From Archangium sp. (GTDB lineage Bacteria > Myxococcota > Myxococcia > Myxococcales > Myxococcaceae): 32,379 nt of DNA. The stretch is taken from NCBI GenBank assembly GCA_016792935.1, contig JAEUJS010000067.1, positions 1 to 32,379 on the forward strand, written 5' to 3'. The position numbers and the translations under genes were made by a program. The notes beneath the pieces were generated by a model. The model did not search any database, had not been told where the DNA came from, and was given only the letters and a program-made list of their open reading frames with translations. Of this stretch, positions 7,624 through 14,859 are shown one piece after another; positions within the stretch are counted from its first letter, which is position 1, and each line of letters opens with the position of its first letter.

Positions 7624-8229
7624 ATGTCGCCGCCACGCTCCCGCTCGATGGTCTCGGTCGCCCGCGCACACGTCGCGGCGAGCGGAGCGTCCCTCGAGTC
7701 GCGCCTGGTGTACGCCGACGTACTCACCGAACGCGGAGACCCACGCGGTCTCTTCATCACCGCGCAGTGTTCGGGAAACGAAGACGCCGCGAGGTCGCTG
7801 CTCGTTCGCTACCGCAAACACTTCCTCTACCCGCTGTCGTCGAGCGCTGACGTCGAGTTCAAGAATGGCTTCGTCGACACGTGGACCACCACGCCCGATG
7901 AGTTCCGCAGCGCCGGTCGCAAATTGCTGCGCATGACGCCGTTGCGCAGGTTGATCATTCACAACGCGAGGCAGTGCGACGTGCAGTACGTCATCAACGC
8001 GACGGGCTTCGAGCACGTGCGCATCCTCGAGCTGATCAACCCCATCGTCGGAGCGCTCTCGTGGCTCGCGATGCATGAGGGACTGCCCGGTCTGCGCACG
8101 CTCGGAGTCATCGGCACGTGGATGCCGGAGGAACGGCAGGCGTTGCTCGACTCGAAGCTGCGCTCGACGCTCGAGACGCTGGAGTTCACGCGCAATCCGC
8201 CCCTCCCTCGGGGGCCGCGGCTGGGGTGA
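7624..8229 (+). CDS. TIGR02996-type repeat-companion protein
   Basis: The ~201-residue protein carries the TIGR02996 signature SRLVYADVLTERGDPRGLFITAQ near its N-terminus, a domain abundant in myxobacteria and planctomycetes and usually attached to leucine-rich-like or WGR-like repeats. The rest contains Leu-rich segments (FEHVRILELI, LPGLRTLGVIG, LRSTLETLEF) resembling degenerate LRRs. The role of the family is unknown. The ATG at 7648 is an alternative start; AAGGAG at 7599-7604 is rather far from either. A decayed second copy of its C-terminal part lies directly downstream (8262-8491). Confidence 0.75.
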   Translation: MSPPRSRSMVSVARAHVAASGASLESRLVYADVLTERGDPRGLFITAQCSGNEDAARSLLVRYRKHFLYPLSSSADVEFKNGFVDTWTTTPDEFRSAGRKLLRMTPLRRLIIHNARQCDVQYVINATGFEHVRILELINPIVGALSWLAMHEGLPGLRTLGVIGTWMPEERQALLDSKLRSTLETLEFTRNPPLPRGPRLG

Positions 8230-8261
8230 CGTCAGTCGTGCCCTCACACGCAGTCGTTGTG

Positions 8262-8491
8262 CGCATGACGCGGGTCAAATCGCTCCTCGCCGCCGCGCGC
8301 CGGGCTTCGAGCACGTACGTGAGCTCGAGCTGATCAGACCGTGGGCTGGGTCGCTGTATTGGCTCACGTCGGTCAAGCCGCTGCCGGCCTGCGCACGCTG
8401 CGCGTAGTTGGGCTGCTCGTCGGGAGAACGGCATGCGCTGCTCGACTCTGCGCTGCGCACCACGCTCGAGTCCGTGGAGTTCGCTTCTTGA
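8262..8491 (+). pseudogene. Decayed partial copy of the TIGR02996 gene
   Basis: Pieces of this stretch match the C-terminal half of the preceding gene in three frames. First comes RMTRVKSLL (compare RMTPLRRLII), then PGFEHVRELELIRPWAGSLYWL (compare TGFEHVRILELINPIVGALSWL), then LRTLRVVG, then GERHALLDSALRTTLESVEF (compare EERQALLDSKLRSTLETLEF) to a TGA at 8489-8491. At least two frameshifts and an internal deletion separate the pieces, and no start codon or TIGR02996 domain remains. This is a tandem duplication that has lost function. Confidence 0.75.
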
Positions 8492-8597
8492 GCGTGGAAG
8501 AACTTGACCTGAAAGTTCGATGTGCTCGGAGCATCCAGGTGGGTCGAGATCGCACCTCTGTTTGCTTCAGAAGATCCGCGGGTGCTAATTCATGCGC

Positions 8598-8789
8598 ATG
8601 ACCTCCTCGACCGCGCCCAGGGTTGAGCAAACCACCCTCACCTTTTCTGCCGCCGACTACTCCACCGACCCCGGCAAGGTGATCAAGCACGCAGCTGAGA
8701 CTGGCAAAGCCGTCGTCGTCGCCGAAGACGGTCGTACGTTGGTGGTAATCCGCATCCCCACGGTCGACCTCCCGCCGATCGACGACTGA
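8598..8789 (+). CDS. Small Phd/YefM-like antitoxin candidate
   Basis: The 63-residue protein contains TFSAADYSTDPGKVIKHAAETGKAVVVAEDGRTLVVIRIP, which follows the layout of Phd/prevent-host-death antitoxins (an 'A..D....P..V...A..G..VVV...GR..VV' pattern). These bind DNA and neutralise a toxin encoded next to them. The next gene starts 5 bp downstream, as in a toxin-antitoxin operon, but that gene is frameshifted and is not a toxin family I recognise. The ATG at 8598 is preferred over 8592 because GCTAAT (8584-8589) lies exactly 8 nt before it, a leaderless-type promoter. The surrounding DNA is visibly less GC-rich than the flanks. Confidence 0.55.
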   Translation: MTSSTAPRVEQTTLTFSAADYSTDPGKVIKHAAETGKAVVVAEDGRTLVVIRIPTVDLPPIDD

Positions 8790-8794
8790 GACTT

Positions 8795-9338
8795 GTGGCG
8801 GACGACGCGGCAGAGCACTTTGCGCATTGGCTCCAACGCGGAATGTCGGGGTGTGTCTTCGCCGCAGGACTCGCGAGAAAGACGGACGGTCTTGCCATTG
8901 CAGCGCACGTGGACCTGACACCGCCTGGGCCGGCGATGCTCAATTCTGCTTTTGACGCTTACGGGCTCTTGGATCGCGCGGTTGTGACGGTCTTTCCTCA
9001 GCTCTCGAGTGAGCGCGCATTGGTCGACTTCCTCAAGTCTCTCTGTGCCGACGCTCGGTGGAGGTTGCGGCGCACCGATGCGCCCAACGGCTTACGTCGC
9101 GATCGCCACTTGGCCAGGGAGCAGGCGCAACCCGTTCCGTGGACAGCGACCGACACCAGCTGGCGTTGCTGGCCAAGTTGGCTTTCTCGACGCCGCACAC
9201 GGCCTCACGAAGGACGACTACGAGCAGCGTTGGAAATCGACGAGTGATGCCGTTGCATCCCTCATGTCGATTCCGAAAGACGACGCGAAGCTCTACCGTG
9301 ACGTGGCGTTTGCGCTTTCTCCGACGACATCATTCTGA
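8795..9338 (+). pseudogene. Frameshifted unknown gene paired with the Phd-like gene
   Basis: The N-terminal part (GTG 8795 to about 9060-9090) reads ADDAAEHFAHWLQRGMSGC, then CVFAAGLARKTDG and ALVDFLKSLCADARW. The C-terminal part continues in another frame, from about PTAYVAIATWPGSRRNPF through VGFLDAAHGLTKDDYEQRW to LYRDVAFALSPTTSF, ending with TGA at 9336-9338. The two pieces join sensibly if one base-level indel is placed near 9060-9090. In the original frame the reading becomes Arg/Trp-rich noise and stops at 9247. I do not recognise the family; the start loosely recalls YqcI/YcgG-type proteins. It begins 5 bp after the antitoxin-like gene and overlaps the convergent sigma-54 activator by 9 bp. 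A sequencing error would give the same picture. Confidence 0.6.
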
Positions 9339-10652
9339 GCCTTCGATGAGCCCGTGCTTTCGCAGCAGCTCGCGCCAGTGTTTGCGATCCACTCCAGCGA
9401 AGCGCGCACCGGCGGACACGTTGCCATCGTGTTGCCGGTGCACTTCGCCGAGGTACCGCGCCTCGAACTGCTCGAGCACCGCGTCCTTCGACTCTTTGTA
9501 CGGAACATCAACCCGCACGCCGAGCCCACCGGTCGGAGCGATGGCCTCGAACCCCAGCCGCAACTTCTCGAACTCGCGCACACCCGGAGACAACGCCAGC
9601 GCGCGATCGATGACGTTACGCAGCTCGCGCACGTTGCCGGGCCACGCGTGCACCATCAGTCGCTCGAGATTGGCTCCGGTGACGCGAGGAGCGATGTCGA
9701 AGCCGCGACGAATCAACAACTCCTCGACGATGGGCCCGATGTCTTCTCGCCGCGCACGAAGAGGAGGCAGCTCGAGCGAGAGCACGCTCAGTCGATAGAA
9801 GAGGTCACTGCGAAACGCTCCGCTGGCGACGCGCGTCGACAAGTCCACCGGAGTCGCCGCCACCACGCGCACATCGACCGGTTTCTCTTGATCAGCTCCG
9901 ACTGGCTTGACCTGCCGCGTCTCCAACACGCGCAGCAGTCGCGCCTGCACGCCGGGGCTCACCACGCCGAGCTCATCGAGGAACAACGTGCCGCCATCCG
10001 CGCGCTGGAACGCTCCCTTGCGGTCCGACACCGCGCCGGTGAACGCGCCCTTCACGTGACCGAACAATTCGCTCTCGAGCAGCGACTCGGGGAGCGCTCC
10101 GCAGTCGACCGCGACGAACGGCTTCTTCCGCCGCGCGCTCTGCTCGTGGAGCGCACGCGCGACGAGCTCCTTGCCCGTGCCCGTCTCGCCCGTCACCAGC
10201 ACCGTCACGTCGCTCTGCGCGGCGAGTTCGAGCACCGCGAACACTTCACGCATCGCGAGGCTCTCGGCGACGAGCTCTCCGAAGCGACGCGCGTTCGAGG
10301 GAGCGAGCTCGAGCGCGCGCATCTGCGGCTGAATGCGGATGAAGGAGCGACCGATCTTCAGCGTCACGCCCGGCTCGAGCACCGCTTCCGTCACGCGCAC
10401 ACCTTCGAGCCAGGTGCCGTTGGTGCTGCCATCGTCACGCAACGAGAAGCGCGCGCCTTCGGGAGCGATGACGCAGTGTCTTCCCGACACACGCTCGTCG
10501 GTGAGGACGAGGTCGTTGCTCGAAGACGTGCCGATGGAGCGCGAGCCGTCGAGCGTCACTGCGCGGCCGAGGTCGGGGCCTTCGACGACCACGAGCTGAC
10601 AGCGCGTCGGTGCTCCGGTCGGTTCGAGCTGGGTGGTGAGGCGCGTCTGCAT
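9330..10652 (-). CDS. FHA-domain sigma-54-dependent activator
   Basis: The 440-residue protein starts with a forkhead-associated domain (about 18-108; SGRH at 56-59 and STNG at 76-79), which binds phosphothreonine. The AAA+ sigma-54 interaction domain follows: Walker A GETGTGKE at 155-162, the sigma-54 contact loop GAFTGA at 202-207, and Walker B GGTLFLDE at 220-227. The C-terminus (about 395-440) carries a Fis-like helix-turn-helix ending RKHWRELLRKHGL. This is the typical myxobacterial type in which a Ser/Thr kinase controls sigma-54 promoters through the FHA domain. The divergent kinase at 10735 is an obvious candidate partner. The genes it activates cannot be seen. Confidence 0.95.
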   Translation of the reverse strand: MQTRLTTQLEPTGAPTRCQLVVVEGPDLGRAVTLDGSRSIGTSSSNDLVLTDERVSGRHCVIAPEGARFSLRDDGSTNGTWLEGVRVTEAVLEPGVTLKIGRSFIRIQPQMRALELAPSNARRFGELVAESLAMREVFAVLELAAQSDVTVLVTGETGTGKELVARALHEQSARRKKPFVAVDCGALPESLLESELFGHVKGAFTGAVSDRKGAFQRADGGTLFLDELGVVSPGVQARLLRVLETRQVKPVGADQEKPVDVRVVAATPVDLSTRVASGAFRSDLFYRLSVLSLELPPLRARREDIGPIVEELLIRRGFDIAPRVTGANLERLMVHAWPGNVRELRNVIDRALALSPGVREFEKLRLGFEAIAPTGGLGVRVDVPYKESKDAVLEQFEARYLGEVHRQHDGNVSAGARFAGVDRKHWRELLRKHGLIEGSE

Positions 10653-10663
10653 CGAGCGATGGA

Positions 10664-10727
10664 GAGCATAGTGAGTTCTCCCTCACCCCACCTTCTCCCC
10701 GAGGGAGAGGGAGCGCACACTATGCTC
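10664..10727. promoter_or_regulatory. Divergent promoter with 10-bp inverted repeat
   Basis: GAGCATAGTG at 10664-10673 and CACTATGCTC at 10718-10727 are a perfect inverted repeat. Each arm gives TATGCT reading outward toward one of the divergent genes: toward the kinase GTG at 10735 (8-nt spacing) and toward the activator ATG at 10652 (12-nt spacing). The arms may be paired -10 elements or a regulator's half-sites. A REP-like hairpin element (10678-10712) lies between them. Confidence 0.45.
10678..10712. repeat. REP-like hairpin element, copy A
   Basis: This copy has the CCCTCACCCCA head, a TTCTCCCC arm and the GGGAGAGG arm, with a shorter loop than the copies at 11674-11711 and 28709-28746. 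It sits in the intergenic region between the divergent activator and kinase genes. Confidence 0.5.
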
Positions 10728-10734
10728 GCGCCTC

Positions 10735-11685
10735 GTGTCCTTCCCGCGCCCGTTTGGTCCCTTCCAACTCGAAGCACGCCTGGGACAAGGCGGCATGGCC
10801 GAGGTCTTCCGCGCGCGCGCGTTCGGCGCGTCGGGCTTCGAGAAGATCGTGGTGGTGAAGACGCTCCGAGAAGAGCTCGTCGGCGTCGCTGAGCTCGAGC
10901 GCATGTTCCTCGAAGAAGCGCGTCTGCAGGCCCGACTGTCGCATCGCAATCTCGTGCAGGCGCACGACTGCGGAATCTTCGAAGGCCGCGCGTGGGTGCG
11001 GCTGGATCTCGTCGATGGCGTCGAGCTCGCTGCGTTGCCGCTCCCGCTCAGCGCCGACCTCGTGCGTTTCATCGGAGCCGAGCTCGCCCTCGGCCTGCAC
11101 GCGCTGCACGAAGCGCGCGACGAGTCAGGGCGTCCGCTCGGCATCGTGCACCGCGACGTGAGCCCGACCAACGTGCTGCTCTCCAGACTCGGAGAGGTGA
11201 AGCTCGCCGACTTCGGCATCGCGCGCGCCACGCAGCTTCGAGAGCAGACGCGCAGCGGCGTGCGGAAGGGAACGTACGCGTACATGTCTCCCGAGCAGGT
11301 CAGCGGGAAGACGTTGAGCACTGCGTCTGATCAATTCGCGCTCGCGTCACTGCTCGCTGAGCTGGTGACCGGCAAGCGCACGTTCGACGCGCCGACTCCA
11401 CTGGAGACGATGGATGCGATTCGCTCGGGAGCAACTCCGGCGCTCGAGACCGTCGACGCTCTGCTGCGGGCGGCGCTGATCAGAGCGCTGCAGAATGATC
11501 CATCGCTGCGTTTTGCGTCGAGTCGTGAGTTCCGCACCGCGATGATCAACTCAGGTCCGGTCGCTGATGAGCTTGCGCTCGCTGCGCTCGTCGCTCCTCA
11601 GCCGCAGAATGCGCAGGTCAGTGACCGCGCGCAGACTCGCATCGATACGCGCGCTGATGAGAAGCCGGACTTTCCCTCACCCTGA
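10735..11685 (+). CDS. Ser/Thr protein kinase (cytoplasmic)
   Basis: The 316-residue protein is almost only a kinase domain. It has the glycine loop GQGGMAEVF, catalytic Lys42, HRDVSPTN with Asp141, DFG with Asp159, and the activation-loop end GTYAYMSPEQ. Asp-Val-Ser-Pro-Thr-Asn in the catalytic loop is common in myxobacterial kinases. No membrane segment or sensor domain follows; about 45 residues of Ala-rich tail remain. GTG 10735 is the start; TATGCT lies 8 nt upstream with no Shine-Dalgarno. The gene's last codons and stop are supplied by a REP-like element (11674-11711). It is divergent from the FHA/sigma-54 activator, which suggests a kinase-to-FHA signalling pair. Confidence 0.94.
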   Translation: MSFPRPFGPFQLEARLGQGGMAEVFRARAFGASGFEKIVVVKTLREELVGVAELERMFLEEARLQARLSHRNLVQAHDCGIFEGRAWVRLDLVDGVELAALPLPLSADLVRFIGAELALGLHALHEARDESGRPLGIVHRDVSPTNVLLSRLGEVKLADFGIARATQLREQTRSGVRKGTYAYMSPEQVSGKTLSTASDQFALASLLAELVTGKRTFDAPTPLETMDAIRSGATPALETVDALLRAALIRALQNDPSLRFASSREFRTAMINSGPVADELALAALVAPQPQNAQVSDRAQTRIDTRADEKPDFPSP

Positions 11686-11711
11686 CCCTCTCCAGCAGGG
11701 GCGGGAGAGGG
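11674..11711. repeat. REP-like hairpin element, copy B
   Basis: The 38-bp element has the head CCCTCACCCTGACC and then a stem of CCCTCTCC (11686-11693) with GGAGAGGG (11704-11711). It matches copy D (28709-28746, reverse strand) at 35 of 38 positions. It supplies the last codons (Pro-Ser-Pro) and the TGA stop of the kinase gene. It may also act as a 3' hairpin. Confidence 0.6.
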
Positions 11712-11756
11712 AATTTTCGCGCTGACAGCGTTCGTTCCGGGTGCTGAAACCGTGGC

Positions 11757-12305
11757 ATGTCCCGCCTCGCGCTCGTGCTGATTCCCTTCATCGTGTTGCC
11801 CGGCTGCTTCTGCATGTCTCGCGAAGAGAAGCTCAAGAAGGCCGAAGACGAAGGCAACCTGCTCATCGCCACCAAGGCCAAGCTCCTCAAGGGCGCCGGA
11901 GAAGCCGCCAAGAAGGAAGGCAAAGAGGCCGCCGAGACCGTCTTCGAAGGCACCGGCGAAGTCGTGAAGGGCATCGGCGAAGGCGTCGAGAAGGGCCTCA
12001 AGGCCGTGAAGGTGAAGCTCGACGAATCGGTCGCCGCCAACGGCATCGGCGTCACGCGCGCCGCCCGCGGAGAAGAAGGCACCGCCGCGCACACCGTCAC
12101 CGCGTACGTCACCTTCGAGAAGGCCTTCACCGGAACGCTCGAGCTGCGCGCCTACGGCACCGACGACGCCGAGGTCGGCCGCGTGAAGGTCGAGGTCACC
12201 GAGAAGGAAAGCGGAGCGCACTACGTCGACTTCACCTTCGACCAGCGCACGCCGCTCCTCACCGCCGGCTACGTGCAGCTGCGTGTGACGCCGAAGGCCC
12301 CGTGA
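11757..12305 (+). CDS. Lipoprotein with Lys/Glu-rich helix
   Basis: The 182-residue protein has a lipoprotein signal (MSRLALVLIPFIVLPGC; Cys17). Residues ~20-95 are a charged helix rich in Lys, Glu and Ala (REEKLKKAEDEG, AAKKEGKEAAETV, GEGVEKGLKAVKVKL). The C-terminal ~85 residues alternate in a beta-strand pattern (HTVTAYVTFEKAFTGTLELRAYG, GRVKVEVTEKESG), suggesting a small beta-sandwich. No family is recognised. Its stop overlaps the start of the Maf-like gene by 4 bp (GTGA), so the two are co-translated. Both lie downstream of the kinase on the same strand. Confidence 0.75.
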   Translation: MSRLALVLIPFIVLPGCFCMSREEKLKKAEDEGNLLIATKAKLLKGAGEAAKKEGKEAAETVFEGTGEVVKGIGEGVEKGLKAVKVKLDESVAANGIGVTRAARGEEGTAAHTVTAYVTFEKAFTGTLELRAYGTDDAEVGRVKVEVTEKESGAHYVDFTFDQRTPLLTAGYVQLRVTPKAP

Positions 12306-12886
12306 GCGCACCGGTCTTCGACGAGGTCGTCCTCGCCTCCACTTCTCCGATGCGCAAGGCGCTGATGGACGCGCTCGGGATTCCGTACGTCGTCGAAGCG
12401 CCCGGAGTGGATGAAATCGTCCCGCCCGGCACTCCGCCGCAACATGCGGTCGCGTTGCTCGCCGAGCGGAAGGCGCGGGCCGTCTACGCGCGCAAACCCA
12501 AGGCGTTGATCATCGGGTCTGATCAGCTCGCCTCGCTCCACGGCAACACGCTCGGAAAACCGGAAGACGCAAAGGCCGCACGCGCGCAGCTGTCTTCGCT
12601 CCGCGGCCGCACGCACGAGCTCTTCACCGGCGTCTGCGTCATCGCCAATGGCTTCGTGGTCACCGAGGTGGACACCGCGCGCTTGACCGTGTGGCCGCTC
12701 TCCGATGTCGAGCTCGATGGCTACATCCGCACCAACGAATGGCAGGGCTGCGCCGGGAGCTACCGCATCGAAGGCCGCGGCCAGGCGCTGTTCGAGCGCA
12801 TCGACGGTGACCGCACCGCGATTCAAGGTCTGCCGATGCAACGCGTGACGCGCATTCTTCGTGAGGCCGGCGTCACGTTCTTCTGA
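12302..12886 (+). CDS. Maf-family nucleotide pyrophosphatase, YceF-like
   Basis: The 194-residue protein matches the Maf/HAM1-like fold. It has the N-terminal LASTSPMRKALMDALGIPY, then VDEIVPP, IIGSDQLA with the catalytic Asp, LGKPEDAKAA, and the late CAGSYRIEGRGQALFERIDGD with IQGLPM. The IIGSDQ form and the CAGSY...EG..LFER segment resemble E. coli YceF, a pyrophosphatase acting on 7-methyl-GTP, more than the dTTP/UTP-specific YhdE type. The expected role is clearing modified nucleotides in the cytoplasm. GTG 12302 is the start, overlapping the upstream lipoprotein stop by 4 bp. Confidence 0.92.
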   Translation: MSAPVFDEVVLASTSPMRKALMDALGIPYVVEAPGVDEIVPPGTPPQHAVALLAERKARAVYARKPKALIIGSDQLASLHGNTLGKPEDAKAARAQLSSLRGRTHELFTGVCVIANGFVVTEVDTARLTVWPLSDVELDGYIRTNEWQGCAGSYRIEGRGQALFERIDGDRTAIQGLPMQRVTRILREAGVTFF

Positions 12887-12906
12887 GTTTCTCCGAGGGG
12901 GATTTC

Positions 12907-13692
12907 ATGCGGCCGTTGGTGTGCGTGTTGACGTTGATCAGCGCGGCTGCGTTCGCGCAGAGCGAGAGCGTTCCTGACGCCGGTGTACCCGAGACGCCGA
13001 AACAGGTCGTGGTGCTCGAGCCGCCTCCGGCTGCGAAGCCTCCGCCCGAGCCGCCGAGCGCGCGCGACCGCCTCGGGAGCTCGTTCGGCATCGGCTTCCT
13101 CGGCACCGCGAACGTGTTCAAGGCGCAGGCCGATGTGAATGGCTTGCCGCTCCCGATTCAGCGGACCACGGTGCCAGTGCTCGGCGCGCGCTGGTGGACT
13201 CCGATTCGCCGCATCGGTGTCGAGCTCGGCCTCGGCGCGATGGTGTCGGGCAGCTACAGCGACGCTCCGATGATTCCCGGAGGCGCGGTCGGTGACGGCC
13301 CCGCCACGACCGAGATGTTGGTGCATCTCTCGGTGCCGCTGATGTTGGCGAGCACGCGGCACACGATTCTGTTCGTCGCTCCGGAGTTCCGGTTTGGCTA
13401 CTCGCGCTTCCAGCCCGACACGACCGGCAATGGTGTGGTGACCGCCTCGACCATCGACGCGAGCTTGAAGGCCGGCGTGGAAATCTTCTTCAGCTTCATC
13501 GGGCTCGACAACTTGAGCATCGAGGCGGGCGTGCGCGCGGGGCTGACGTACGAGGCGCGCTACGTGGTGACGTCGTTGCCGCTCGAGCCGGTCATCACCG
13601 CGGTGACGTCGCAGACGCGCTTCACGACGTCGCTCATCGCGAACCCGTGGGACCTGTTCACGTCGACGTTGGCGGCGCGCTACTACTTTTGA
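12907..13692 (+). CDS. Outer-membrane beta-barrel-like protein
   Basis: The 261-residue protein begins with a signal peptide (MRPLVCVLTLISAAAFAQS) and a Pro-rich linker (about 24-55; LEPPPAAKPPPEPP). The rest alternates hydrophobic and polar residues in short strands (GVELGLGAMVSGSY, HTILFVAPEFRFGYSRF, SIEAGVRAGLTYEARYVV) and ends in Tyr-Tyr-Phe, the C-terminal aromatic typical of outer-membrane barrels. GAGGGGG at 12892-12898 is a good ribosome binding site. No specific family or cargo is recognised. Confidence 0.75.
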   Translation: MRPLVCVLTLISAAAFAQSESVPDAGVPETPKQVVVLEPPPAAKPPPEPPSARDRLGSSFGIGFLGTANVFKAQADVNGLPLPIQRTTVPVLGARWWTPIRRIGVELGLGAMVSGSYSDAPMIPGGAVGDGPATTEMLVHLSVPLMLASTRHTILFVAPEFRFGYSRFQPDTTGNGVVTASTIDASLKAGVEIFFSFIGLDNLSIEAGVRAGLTYEARYVVTSLPLEPVITAVTSQTRFTTSLIANPWDLFTSTLAARYYF

Positions 13693-13694
13693 AG

Positions 13695-13710
13695 CTGATC
13701 AGCTGATCAG
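13695..13710. other. 16-bp perfect palindrome between convergent genes
   Basis: CTGATCAGCTGATCAG lies directly after the barrel gene stop and contains the PilZ gene stop (13709-13707). Its 14-bp core TGATCAGCTGATCA occurs once more, at 16114-16127, inside a lipoprotein gene. It could be a binding site or part of a termination structure; no function can be assigned. Confidence 0.3.
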
Positions 13711-14042
13711 TCGAGCTCTTCGCGCCGCGTGCCCTGGCGAAAGGCCCAGCCGCAGATGCGATCTTCCTGCGCGCGCGCGACGTCGCGGAACTCGACCGCG
13801 AAGCCGTTGGCATAGACGCGGATGACCTTCGCGAGGCAGCGAATCTCCATCGACTCGAGGTTGAAGGCGCACTCGCCCTCGGTGCCGAGCGTGGGGAGCG
13901 GGCTCACCGGGATGTGACGCATCACCGCGGCGCCGCTGGCGCTGACGTCCACCGTGCGGAAGAGCTCGAAGCCGCCCTCCCACGAGAACGTGAAGCGCAG
14001 CGCGGCGCGTACGCGGAAGAAGCGGCGGCGGTTGACGGACAT
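13707..14042 (-). CDS. PilZ-domain protein (c-di-GMP receptor candidate)
   Basis: The 111-residue protein is a stand-alone PilZ domain. It has the two c-di-GMP-binding motifs: RxxxR near the N-terminus (R6/R10 in RRRFFRVR) and DxSxxG at residues 32-37 (DVSASG). The remaining residues form the expected beta-barrel (RCLAKVIRVYANGFAVEFRD). Such small PilZ proteins bind cyclic di-GMP and act on motility, polysaccharide export or enzymes through protein contact. The start ATG 14042 gives the normal domain length; the frame is open farther upstream but would overlap the divergent gene. It is divergent from the INSIG-like gene (93 bp between starts). Confidence 0.88.
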   Translation of the reverse strand: MSVNRRRFFRVRAALRFTFSWEGGFELFRTVDVSASGAAVMRHIPVSPLPTLGTEGECAFNLESMEIRCLAKVIRVYANGFAVEFRDVARAQEDRICGWAFRQGTRREELD

Positions 14043-14135
14043 GGCGTTGGTTCGTTTCCCTACCCATCGCCGTCGCCCAGGGGGCTTTGGCCTTCGGACA
14101 TCGGCACGCTGCGGGTTTTCATTAAGGTGCGCTTC

Positions 14136-14696
14136 ATGTCGGTGACCTACGGACGGCCCGTCGCCCTGCTCGCGTTCCTCGGAGCGACCGTCGGTCCCGC
14201 CCTCGATGGCCTGCACACGTACTCCGGAGCGACCTGGTACCCCGACGCGCAGTTCTTGAAGTCGGTGTGGTGGTGTCCGCCGCTGTTCTGCGCGGCAGGC
14301 GTGGCGATTGGGCTCGGGCGGTTGCTGACGGAGCGCGTGATGAAGGTGGAGACGCACGCTCCGGGCGGTCGCGCGGTGGCGGTGACGATGGGCGCGTTCG
14401 TCGTTGCGTATGCGGCGTCGGGTTTTCTACCGGTGAGCGAGGTCGCGCGCGCGGTGTTGTTGTTGATGGGAGCGGTGGCGTTGTGGGCGGCGTTCGATCG
14501 CACCCTCGCCGCGGTGCTGTGCATGGCGTCGGCTGGAGCGGGCGGGTGGCTCGTCGAGCACACGCTCGTGGGGCGCGGGCTGTTCTTCCACCGCGAGGTG
14601 TTCCTCGATGGCGTCGCGTTGTGGATTCCGCCGCTCTACTTCACTGCGGCGCTCGCCATCGGAGCCGTCGCGCGGCAAGTCGCCGTACGCGAGTGA
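14136..14696 (+). CDS. INSIG-like polytopic membrane protein
   Basis: The 186-residue protein has about six hydrophobic segments and no signal peptide. It resembles animal INSIG (insulin-induced gene) proteins along its length: FLKSVWWCPPLFCAAGVAIGL matches the INSIG segment around S-AWWVPP, ALWAAFDRT matches the GLWWTFDRS region including the Asp (here D121), and the end IGAVARQVAVRE matches GNIGRQLAMYE. In animals INSIG binds oxysterols and retains SCAP/HMG-CoA reductase in the ER; a mycobacterial homologue is known and binds lipid. The bacterial role is unknown, but lipid or sterol sensing in the membrane is a fair inference. TAAGGT lies 7 nt before the ATG. Confidence 0.75.
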   Translation: MSVTYGRPVALLAFLGATVGPALDGLHTYSGATWYPDAQFLKSVWWCPPLFCAAGVAIGLGRLLTERVMKVETHAPGGRAVAVTMGAFVVAYAASGFLPVSEVARAVLLLMGAVALWAAFDRTLAAVLCMASAGAGGWLVEHTLVGRGLFFHREVFLDGVALWIPPLYFTAALAIGAVARQVAVRE

Positions 14697-14701
14697 ACTC
14701 G

Positions 14702-14723
14702 ACCAGTGAGTGAATCTGGCTGT
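14702..14723. repeat. 22-bp direct repeat, copy 1
   Basis: This copy is identical to 14838-14859, and the two start 136 bp apart. It begins ACCAGTGAGTGAATC and ends GGCTGT. It lies just after the INSIG-like gene's stop. Confidence 0.7.
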
Positions 14724-14837
14724 TCGCTGCCTTGAGCAGAGCCGAACGCCCAATTCCTCGAGGTCGAAGTGGGGTAAGACTTGGCCGTGCCGAACGGCGA
14801 AAGAGCCCCTCTTCTTCGAGGGAACTATCCTCACTCA

Positions 14838-14859
14838 ACCAGTGAGTGAATCTGGCTGT
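14838..14859. repeat. 22-bp direct repeat, copy 2
   Basis: This is an exact copy of 14702-14723. Together with the preceding bases it forms TCACTCA-N5-TGAGTGA (14831-14849). It could be a leftover of a duplication or a small mobile element; no transposase is present. Confidence 0.7.
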
